Below are positions 1 to 5,409 of a DNA stretch of 6,824 bases, piece by piece (position 1 is the stretch's first letter; each line of letters opens with the position of its first letter). The translations under genes and the position numbers were made by a program. The notes under the pieces are model-generated. The model was not told the origin of the DNA. It worked only from the letters and a program-made list of their open reading frames with translations, and did not search any database. Location: positions 1 through 6,824 of the forward strand of contig CALICC010000078.1 of the NCBI GenBank assembly GCA_938049325.1, in the 5' to 3' direction. Source of the stretch: an uncultured Ilumatobacter sp. (GTDB lineage Bacteria > Actinomycetota > Acidimicrobiia > Acidimicrobiales > Ilumatobacteraceae).

Positions 1-7
1 CAGCGAC

Positions 8-1375
8 ATGACGACCACCGACGCAGCAGCGGGTGAACGACAACTCCCCACCGACCTCGCCGAACGGTTCGTGCGCGACGGCTACGTGGTCGTTGAGGAT
101 CTCGTCTCGCCGGACGAATGCGCACGCATCATCGCCGACGGCGCCGGGTTCGCCGACGGCACCTATCCGGTGAGCAACCCGCCCGACGACGGCGACATGC
201 TCGCCGTTCACTTTCCACACTGGGTGAGCCCAGTCGCTCAAGACGCAGTCGTTCACCCCGGCATCGCGGAGGTCGTCGGCACTGTGGCGGGTGCGCACTT
301 GCCCAACTGGGATGGCCGAACGAAGTGCATGCAATCGATGCTGTTCTTCAAACCGCCCGACCTCCAGGGCCAAGCCTGGCATCAAGACGAACGCTTCATA
401 CCGACTCGTGACCGCTCACTCGTGGGAGCGTGGATCGCACTCGACGACGCCGACCTCGACAACGGGTGCCTGTGGGTGCTGCCGGGGTCACATCGCATGG
501 GAATGATCCACCCGACGCGTCCTCACGAGCGACCCGACGAGTTCGATCGCAGCGATGAGGCCTACGGGTTCGACGACTCAGGCGCGATCCCCGTCGAAGT
601 CGGCGCCGGCACCGTGGTGTTCTTCAACGGGTATCTGTTGCATCGCTCATTTCGAAACCGGTCGAACCGCACGCGGATGGCACTCGTCAACCACTACATG
701 AACGCGTGGTCACTGCTGCCGTGGCAAGTCGGCCACGGCATCGAGGTCGGCACTGCCGATACTCGCACCATCGTTCCCGTCACCGGCGACGACCCGTACC
801 CGCACAAGGAGATCGCCGACACTCCGGACACGACCTTCGTGCGCGCTCGCGTCGCGACACCTGAGAACGCGTCACACAACACGGGCGTACACAACGCCGA
901 ACCAACAGCCGAGAGCGAGCCGAGCGCCGACGGCGCTCCCCCACTCCGCATCGACACCGGACTCTCGATCAAGGCGTCGGTCGCCGATGTGTGGGACGTG
1001 CTGACGACCCTCGACCGATACACCGAGTGGAATCCGTACATCCTGGCCGCCGAGGGGTCGGGCACTGCTGGGTCGACGGTAGCGATCACCGCACGACCAA
1101 CTGACTCGGATCGTGACGTCAACTACGACGTCGAGGTGATCTCGGTCGACGCGCCGCGCCGACTCGAGTGGGAAGGAGGCGCTCCCGACCGGTCCGTGTG
1201 GCAGACCCGCCATGTCTGGACGCTCACGGAGTCACCGGACGGCACGGACCTTCACCACTTCGAGACGTTCCACGGGACCGAGGCTCGCCCGATCTTCGAC
1301 ATGATCCACGAACGGCTGCGACACGACTTCGATCGCTTCAACGTTGCGCTCAAGGCCGAAGCCGAGCGCCGTTGA
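8..1375 (+). CDS. PhyH-family Fe(II)/2-oxoglutarate dioxygenase fused to a C-terminal SRPBCC domain
   Basis: The 455-residue protein has two domains. Residues about 12-285 match the phytanoyl-CoA dioxygenase family, cytosolic non-haem iron enzymes that hydroxylate a substrate using O2 and 2-oxoglutarate. The iron ligands are visible as WHQDE (H125, D127) and the distal H212 in YLLHRSF. R223, 11 residues after H212, sits where the family binds 2-oxoglutarate. NGCLWVLPGSH (152-162) is a family hallmark. After a polar linker (about 283-311), residues about 313-455 look like an SRPBCC/polyketide-cyclase-type hydrophobic-pocket domain, with VWDVLTTLDRYTEWNPYI near its start. The fusion is in frame with no break. 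The ATG at 8 gives a sensible N-terminus, but only seven bases precede it, so no ribosome site can be judged and an upstream start is possible. The substrate is unknown. Family assignment is firm; the role of the SRPBCC part is inferred. Confidence 0.9.
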   Translation: MTTTDAAAGERQLPTDLAERFVRDGYVVVEDLVSPDECARIIADGAGFADGTYPVSNPPDDGDMLAVHFPHWVSPVAQDAVVHPGIAEVVGTVAGAHLPNWDGRTKCMQSMLFFKPPDLQGQAWHQDERFIPTRDRSLVGAWIALDDADLDNGCLWVLPGSHRMGMIHPTRPHERPDEFDRSDEAYGFDDSGAIPVEVGAGTVVFFNGYLLHRSFRNRSNRTRMALVNHYMNAWSLLPWQVGHGIEVGTADTRTIVPVTGDDPYPHKEIADTPDTTFVRARVATPENASHNTGVHNAEPTAESEPSADGAPPLRIDTGLSIKASVADVWDVLTTLDRYTEWNPYILAAEGSGTAGSTVAITARPTDSDRDVNYDVEVISVDAPRRLEWEGGAPDRSVWQTRHVWTLTESPDGTDLHHFETFHGTEARPIFDMIHERLRHDFDRFNVALKAEAERR

Positions 1376-1378
1376 CCT

Positions 1379-1414
1379 CGTGACGGACATCGGCAGTGCG
1401 TGACCGACATCGGC
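1379..1414. repeat. Two 16-bp direct repeats, 20-bp period
   Basis: CGTGACGGACATCGGC (1379-1394) recurs as CGTGACCGACATCGGC (1399-1414), with one mismatch and a start-to-start distance of 20 bp. Additional TGACCTC words flank the pair at 1373 (overlapping the dioxygenase stop) and 1424. The repeat lies just after the dioxygenase stop codon, in non-coding sequence between two convergent genes. Same-face spacing of about two helical turns would suit a protein-binding site, but a chance local duplication is equally possible. Confidence 0.5.
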
Positions 1415-1459
1415 GAACCTCAGTGACCTCCTCAATGGCGCTCTGCCGCTTCGCGTGAA

Positions 1460-1477
1460 GACAGATCCAAATCTGTC
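1460..1477. terminator. Perfect 7-bp hairpin, possible terminator
   Basis: GACAGAT (1460-1466) and ATCTGTC (1471-1477) are exact reverse complements separated by the loop CCAA. The hairpin lies 84 bases past the dioxygenase stop, between convergent genes, where termination for either strand would be expected. No T-tract follows on either strand, so it is not a classical intrinsic terminator. High-GC actinobacteria often use such tractless stems, but this one is moderate in strength. Confidence 0.35.
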
Positions 1478-1497
1478 CAGCTCGGCTTCAGGCAGGT

Positions 1498-1516
1498 CGT
1501 GCACCCAACGTGCACG
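1498..1516. terminator. Second perfect 7-bp hairpin, possible terminator of the sulfotransferase gene
   Basis: CGTGCAC (1498-1504) pairs exactly with GTGCACG (1510-1516) around the loop CCAAC. Because GTGCAC is itself palindromic, the two arms also read as a direct repeat. It lies 42 bases beyond the sulfotransferase stop on the minus strand and 21 bases from the hairpin at 1460-1477. The loops of both hairpins begin CCAA. There is no T-tract. Position between convergent genes favours a bidirectional terminator, but this is inferred from structure alone. Confidence 0.4.
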
Positions 1517-1558
1517 CAGACATTCGCTCGATGCGCTGCGCGCGTCTCAAGGCTTCGA

Positions 1559-2485
1559 TCAGCCGTCGAGCAGCTCTGAGGCGTTGCGCCGCCAGGCGTC
1601 GGGAAGCTCACCGAATCGTTCCTCGATTGCGCGGTACGTCGACGCGTGCGCCCGAGCGACATCGCGACGCAGGTCGTCGGGAAACTCCATCCGGTCACCA
1701 ACGTTGATCGGTCGATCGAGGTCAACGTCGCGGGGCGACACCCCGAGGTAGCCGGTCACTCGCCGGAATTCGTCCTTGCCCGGATCGAAGAGGTTCTCGT
1801 AGAACACGACCAGCAGTTGAGACGCCGGAACGATCGCGTCGAGCATGTCGAGCGTGGACTCGTATCTGCCACGGAGAAGGTCGTTACGGTTGCCGAGGCG
1901 CGTTCTGGCGTCGCCGACCGCGTCGAACGCTGCGTCGACGCCGTACTTCGCGCGATGCGCCATCGCCGACCGGAACCGGTCGACCGGATCGCGCAACAAG
2001 AAGATCAGTCGAGCATCCGGAAAGGCGTCGAGCACGCCCTCGAACCCGCGCTTCGGGAGGAGAGCGTACGACGGTGTGATCTCACCAAAGGCGCGGTGCT
2101 CGGGCCGTGCTGCTGAGGTGAAGAAGTCTCGGTACCGAATGAGCGCCTCGGCTTCATCGGGCGCATCGAACACCTCGACGAGGCGCTCGAGGCGCTCCAC
2201 CCGCTGCTGCTTGAACGCGGACATGAAGCTCCGACGCTCGTCGGTCTCCCCCGGTTCAAGCGGCGCTGTCTGCCATGCAGTGAGGTGTCGACGTGCGCCA
2301 TCTCGCCGCTCGACCGCACGCGCGCGACCGTCGATCGGGACATCGGGGGAATACAACGAATCGAGGACGTGAAGCTCCTTCGGGTGCGAGCCGAGGATCT
2401 CCGGATGTTCGAACAGCTGGGTCGCGAGCCATGTGGTGCCGGCCTTCTGAGCTCCGATACCGAGGAAGAACTGTGCCACCACCAC
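1559..2485 (-). CDS. PAPS-dependent sulfotransferase family protein
   Basis: This 308-residue cytosolic enzyme is predicted to transfer a sulfuryl group from PAPS to a hydroxyl or amine acceptor. The 5'-phosphosulfate loop is clear near the N-terminus as IGAQKAGTTWL (10-20, with K14). The 3'-phosphate region is LIFLLRDPVDRFRSA (160-174), placing R165 and S173 at the expected PAPS contacts. HPKELH (34-39) resembles the KE-x-H motif after the P-loop in heparan-type sulfotransferases, where the Glu acts as base; E37 is the candidate here. Length is normal for the family. The start must be one of three consecutive GTG codons (2485-2477), since an in-frame TGA lies at 2494-2492 and only AAG CGA intervenes. 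The Shine-Dalgarno sequence is weak (GAAAG). The gene runs convergent to the dioxygenase and divergent from the flavoprotein gene. The acceptor cannot be read from sequence. Confidence 0.88.
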   Translation of the reverse strand: MVVAQFFLGIGAQKAGTTWLATQLFEHPEILGSHPKELHVLDSLYSPDVPIDGRARAVERRDGARRHLTAWQTAPLEPGETDERRSFMSAFKQQRVERLERLVEVFDAPDEAEALIRYRDFFTSAARPEHRAFGEITPSYALLPKRGFEGVLDAFPDARLIFLLRDPVDRFRSAMAHRAKYGVDAAFDAVGDARTRLGNRNDLLRGRYESTLDMLDAIVPASQLLVVFYENLFDPGKDEFRRVTGYLGVSPRDVDLDRPINVGDRMEFPDDLRRDVARAHASTYRAIEERFGELPDAWRRNASELLDG

Positions 2486-2726
2486 TCGCTTTCATCACGT
2501 CGACACCGGGGCTCAATGCTCGGTGCCGCCCCGCACGCCGTCGCGCTCGACGACGCCCACGGTAGCCGTCGCTCGCATCGCGACCGCCAATCTCGAACCA
2601 CGGCTCGTCACGGCTTACGCCATTCCGAACGGGTGCATCCGATGCCTCCGGAGATCTACGGTGTGGTCTTCGGCGATGACGAGAGAACTGCGTCGACCAA
2701 CACGCACCACATCGAGGAGACCTGTC
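2486..2726. promoter_or_regulatory. Divergent intergenic region, with adjoining palindromes at 2635-2653
   Basis: This 241-bp stretch separates the divergent sulfotransferase and flavoprotein genes and must carry promoters for both, unless transcription enters from elsewhere. I find no convincing -35/-10 pair on either strand. GCATCCGATGC (2635-2645, 5-bp arms around one base) is immediately followed by the exact palindrome CTCCGGAG (2646-2653), about 75 bp before the flavoprotein start; this is a possible operator. A looser inverted pair, CACCG (2504-2508) with CGGTG (2521-2525), lies near the sulfotransferase start. Open frames through the region look like arginine/serine-rich shadows and not genes. 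Confidence 0.4.
2714..2720 (+). promoter_or_regulatory. Strong ribosome binding site fixing the flavoprotein start
   Basis: GAGGAGA sits six bases before the ATG at 2727 and is a near-ideal Shine-Dalgarno sequence. It rules out the much longer in-frame reading from 2523, whose extra 68 residues are arginine/threonine-rich and unlike the family. Confidence 0.85.
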
Positions 2727-3395
2727 ATGAACGATCCGAAATTCACATCGACGATCGAGTCGCTCGACCATCTCCGTGAGCTCTACCGAGCACCAAGCGA
2801 CCTCGTGCTCGGCAAGGACACCGAGACGTTCGACCAGGGTTGTATCGACTTCATCGCCGCGTCGACGTTCGTACTCCTCGGCACGTCCGATGCGAACGGA
2901 CACCTCGACACGTCACCGCGGGGCGGCCCCGCCGGGTTCGTCAAGGTCCTCGACGAACACCACCTCGCGATCCCCGACCTCAACGGCAACAACCGCCTCG
3001 ACTCGTTGCAGAACATCATCGAGCAGCCGAGCGTCTCGCTCCTCTTCGTCATCCCAGGTCTCGGGGAGACGCTGCGCGTCAACGGCACGGCTCAGCTCAC
3101 GACCGACGACGCCGTGCTCGACCTGTTCACCGACGAGTTGCGTCGCCCGAAGTGCGCGATCGGCGTGACGATCACCCACGGGTTCATCCACTGTGCGAAG
3201 GCGTTTCGTCGCGGCGGCCTCTGGGACCCCGAGACGTGGCCGACCATCGACGACCGACCGTCCGCCGGACAGATTCTCGTCGACCACTCGGGGGCAGCCG
3301 ACTTCTTGAACGGTGAGGAACTCGAGACGATCCTCGAAGAGTCGTACGTGAGCGACCTGGCCGACGACCTTCCGGAAGCGGCGCGGTCCGAGTGA
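2727..3395 (+). CDS. PPOX-type FMN-dependent flavoprotein, DR_2398/MSMEG_1061-like
   Basis: The 222-residue protein belongs to the pyridoxamine 5'-phosphate oxidase-like split-barrel flavoproteins, which bind FMN or F420 as small cytosolic dimers. The sequence resembles the subgroup called DR_2398 or MSMEG_1061 family: DTSPRGGPAGFVKVLDE (61-77), then IPDLNGNNRLDSLQNI (82-97), then LLFVIPGLGETLRVNG (105-120). FIHCAKAFRRGGLWDP (153-168) is the typical C-terminal segment. Members are named after PdxH but their reactions are mostly unproven, so a role in PLP synthesis should not be assumed. The start is set by the GAGGAGA ribosome site. The stop overlaps the start of the following aminotransferase as GTGA, indicating one transcript and coupled translation. 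Pairing with a PLP enzyme is suggestive but not evidence of function. Confidence 0.88.
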   Translation: MNDPKFTSTIESLDHLRELYRAPSDLVLGKDTETFDQGCIDFIAASTFVLLGTSDANGHLDTSPRGGPAGFVKVLDEHHLAIPDLNGNNRLDSLQNIIEQPSVSLLFVIPGLGETLRVNGTAQLTTDDAVLDLFTDELRRPKCAIGVTITHGFIHCAKAFRRGGLWDPETWPTIDDRPSAGQILVDHSGAADFLNGEELETILEESYVSDLADDLPEAARSE

Positions 3396-4606
3396 GTGCG
3401 CTCGTCCACCCGTTTGCGGAGACCGGGGGCGAACCGTTCATCAACGTCGTGCGCGCCGAGGGGTCATCCGTCTGGGACGACACCGGCAAGGAGTACGTCG
3501 ACGGTATGGCCAACCTGTGGCTCTGCCAGGTCGGTCACGGGCGCCAGGAGATCCACGACGCCGTCACCGCGCAGATGGCCGACGTCAGCGGCTACAACAT
3601 CTTCTCCCCGTTCACCAATCCACGTGCCGACGAACTCGCCGACAAGATCGCCGACCTGTCGCCGTTCGATCAGCCCGGCGTGTTCCTCGCATGCTCGGGA
3701 TCGGAGGCGATCGACACGGCAATCAAATTCGCCCGCACGCACTTCCAGCGCGGCGGCGACCCCGATCGCCAAGTCATCGTGCGTCGCACGCACGGCTACC
3801 ACGGCACCAACGTCGGCGGTACGTCGGTGCAGGGAATCGAAGCGAACCGCGAGATGTGGGGCGATCTCGTGCCGCACGTGATCGAGGTCGCACACGACGA
3901 CCTCGAGAGTGCCGCTCGTACGTTCAGCGAGCACGGCGAACACATCGCCGCGGTCATCAGCGAACCGGTGCAGGGCGCAGGAGGGGTTCACCCACCACCT
4001 CTCGGCTACCTCGAAGGGCTCCGCCGGCTCTGCGATGATCACGGCGCGTTGCTCATTGCCGACGAGGTGATCTGCGGTTTCGGGCGCACCGGCGGTTGGT
4101 TCGCCAGCGACACCTACGGCGTCAAGCCCGACATGATCACCTTCGCGAAAGGTGTCACCTCCGGGTACCTCCCGCTCTCGGGAGTGATCCTCAGCAACAG
4201 GATCAACGAGGCGCTGCGCGACCACGACTTCTTGCTTCGCCACGGATACACCTACAGCGGACATCCGGCGGCGTGTGCCGCCGCGTTGGCGAACATCGAG
4301 ATCATCGAGCGCGACGGCCTGGTCGAGCGAGCACATCACGTCGGCCGTCGAATCTCCGGGGGCCTCGATGCGCTGACTCGCGACGGAGTCATCGCCGGAT
4401 CGCGAGGCGTGGGCGCGCTGTGGGCCGCAGACATCGGACGCGACGCACTCCCCCTCAAACAACCCCTCCTCGACCGTGGTGCGATCCTCCGGCCGATCCG
4501 CGACGCTGTGGCATTCTGCCCGCCGCTGTCGACACCCGACGCACAGATCGACCGACTCGTCGACGCACTGGCGAGTGCCATCGAGGCAACGCGCGGCTCG
4601 CGCTGA
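3392..4606 (+). CDS. Class III PLP-dependent aminotransferase
   Basis: A 404-residue fold-type I enzyme, predicted to move an amino group between an amine or omega-amino acid and a keto acid. Family signatures run in order: phosphate-binding CSGSEAIDTA (101-110), HGYHGT (134-139), SEPVQGAGG (190-198), cofactor Asp in LIADEVICGFGRTG (D224), the Schiff-base lysine in FAKGVTSGYLP (K253), and GYTYSGHPAACAAA (285-298), typical of omega-transaminase-like members. ILRPIRD (365-371) offers an Arg where relatives bind the substrate carboxylate. It is somewhat short for the family (usually about 420-460), mainly at the ends, with all catalytic elements kept. The GTG start overlaps the flavoprotein stop by four bases. 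No other in-frame start exists after the stop at 3314-3316. The only purine-rich site, GGAAG, is 13 bases away, so translation probably relies on coupling. Substrate is not determinable. Confidence 0.93.
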   Translation: MSALVHPFAETGGEPFINVVRAEGSSVWDDTGKEYVDGMANLWLCQVGHGRQEIHDAVTAQMADVSGYNIFSPFTNPRADELADKIADLSPFDQPGVFLACSGSEAIDTAIKFARTHFQRGGDPDRQVIVRRTHGYHGTNVGGTSVQGIEANREMWGDLVPHVIEVAHDDLESAARTFSEHGEHIAAVISEPVQGAGGVHPPPLGYLEGLRRLCDDHGALLIADEVICGFGRTGGWFASDTYGVKPDMITFAKGVTSGYLPLSGVILSNRINEALRDHDFLLRHGYTYSGHPAACAAALANIEIIERDGLVERAHHVGRRISGGLDALTRDGVIAGSRGVGALWAADIGRDALPLKQPLLDRGAILRPIRDAVAFCPPLSTPDAQIDRLVDALASAIEATRGSR

Positions 4607-4615
4607 CGCGAGCCG
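4594..4615 (+). terminator. 9-bp hairpin enclosing the aminotransferase stop codon
   Basis: CGGCTCGCG (4594-4602) and CGCGAGCCG (4607-4615) are perfect reverse complements, and the four-base loop CTGA contains the stop codon TGA at 4604-4606. ATTCGTCC follows, so there is little U-tract. The stem is very GC-rich and lies at the end of the two-gene operon, facing the convergent regulator gene whose stop is 70 bases away. It is the best terminator candidate in the window and could act on both strands. A terminating ribosome would cover it, so termination may depend on translation having ended. Confidence 0.6.
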
Positions 4616-4685
4616 ATTCGTCCGGCGATGGGCGCGTGACTCACCGAGCACTCGATCTGGCGCCCAATTCTCGACGACCCACCGT

Positions 4686-5345
4686 TCAGGCGCCGCGCAG
4701 CGCTGATGGGGCGCTCGCACGAATTGCGCGCACCCACGCCTTCATTGCTTCGAGTTCGCCGGTCACCTCAACATCAGACAAGTCCGCCACCTCGAGGCGA
4801 CCCAGCAGCATGCCGATGACGTCGAACGCAGGCCCGACGATGGCCACGTCTGAATTGCCCGATGTGCCATATCGAAGCCGCGCCGTGCCGTCGACGTGTT
4901 CGAAGATCTCATACGCCTCGCCATCGGCGTGAACCTGAAGCCCACCAGGCGTGGGACACGAGCCGAGGTGTTCGGCAAACGTGGCGAGCGCCCAGCCGGC
5001 ATCGAAGCGGTCGCTCGTGACGACGGGGTCGGCGAGACGTTGAGCGCCGACGCGGGCGAGCACCGACACCAGCGGACGCAACGCTTCGCCGTCGGCCGTG
5101 AGTGCGTACATCGACCCCTTCGCAGGGGCCGGCAGCGGAACTCGATGCACGATCCCGACCTCTTCGAGACTGCGCAGCCGCGCCGTCAGCAGGTCCGTCG
5201 CCATGGCGGGTTGGCGACGGCTCAGGTCAACGAAGCGCTGCGGGCCGGGCATGAGGTCGCGCACGATCAGCACCGTCCAGCGCTCTCCGAGCAAGTCAAG
5301 CGCCACGGCCACGCCGCAAAACTGACCGTATGAACGCGATGTCAT
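4686..5345 (-). CDS. HxlR-family winged-helix regulator with SCP2-like C-terminal domain
   Basis: The 219-residue protein starts with an HxlR/MarR-like winged helix. Y6-GQFCGVAVALDLLGERWT-V25 is the family's opening helix, including a conserved Cys (C10) that is redox-active in some relatives. RFVDLSRRQPAMATDLLTAR (37-56) is the recognition-helix region, and GSMYALTADG (77-86) is the wing. Residues about 112-219 form a second domain resembling the sterol-carrier-like tail often attached to actinobacterial HxlR proteins, possibly an effector pocket. The reading frame continues upstream to 5645, but the ATG at 5345 yields the normal HxlR N-terminus. A weak AGAAAG lies seven bases before that ATG, whereas the longer version would overlap the signal peptide of the divergent hydrolase. 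Being divergent with a 64-bp gap, it probably controls the hydrolase and itself. Effector and operator are unknown. Confidence 0.87.
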   Translation of the reverse strand: MTSRSYGQFCGVAVALDLLGERWTVLIVRDLMPGPQRFVDLSRRQPAMATDLLTARLRSLEEVGIVHRVPLPAPAKGSMYALTADGEALRPLVSVLARVGAQRLADPVVTSDRFDAGWALATFAEHLGSCPTPGGLQVHADGEAYEIFEHVDGTARLRYGTSGNSDVAIVGPAFDVIGMLLGRLEVADLSDVEVTGELEAMKAWVRAIRASAPSALRGA

Positions 5346-5409
5346 CGCGCACTTTCTAGCACGATTTCCCGATTGACTTGGATTTCTTGGTGTGGTTACT
5401 TGGATTTTT
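5346..5409. promoter_or_regulatory. AT-rich divergent promoter region with ACTTGGATTT repeats
   Basis: Only 64 bp separate the regulator and hydrolase start codons, and the segment is clearly richer in A/T than its surroundings. ACTTGGATTT occurs at 5376-5385 and again at 5398-5407, 22 bp apart, the second copy reaching to two bases before the hydrolase ATG. GATTTC also occurs at 5363. On the plus strand, TTGACT (5373-5378) with a 17-bp spacer leads to TTACTT (5396-5401, preceded by TGG), which would start transcription almost at the ATG. On the minus strand, TAGAAA (5358-5353) lies seven bases from the regulator ATG, so that transcript might also be leaderless. These promoter assignments are weak matches; the repeats are exact. 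Confidence 0.45.

Noticed and set aside
2523..2726. N-terminal extension of the PPOX flavoprotein to an upstream start
   Set aside because: The added residues are low-complexity Arg/Thr/Ser, unlike the family, and GAGGAGA at 2714-2720 places the start at 2727.
2256..2903. 215-codon minus-strand frame spanning the sulfotransferase start and flavoprotein gene
   Set aside because: It overlaps two well-supported genes in other frames and is Arg-rich with no domain signature, typical of a shadow frame.
3464..4720. A 418-codon open frame on the minus strand opposite the aminotransferase
   Set aside because: It is antisense to a gene with a complete set of class III aminotransferase motifs. Long antisense frames are expected in high-GC DNA, and its translation shows no recognisable domain.
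5392..5409. GTG at 5392 as the hydrolase start
   Set aside because: It adds only six residues (MVTWIF) before a complete, well-formed signal peptide beginning at the ATG at 5410. It is not excluded, just less likely.
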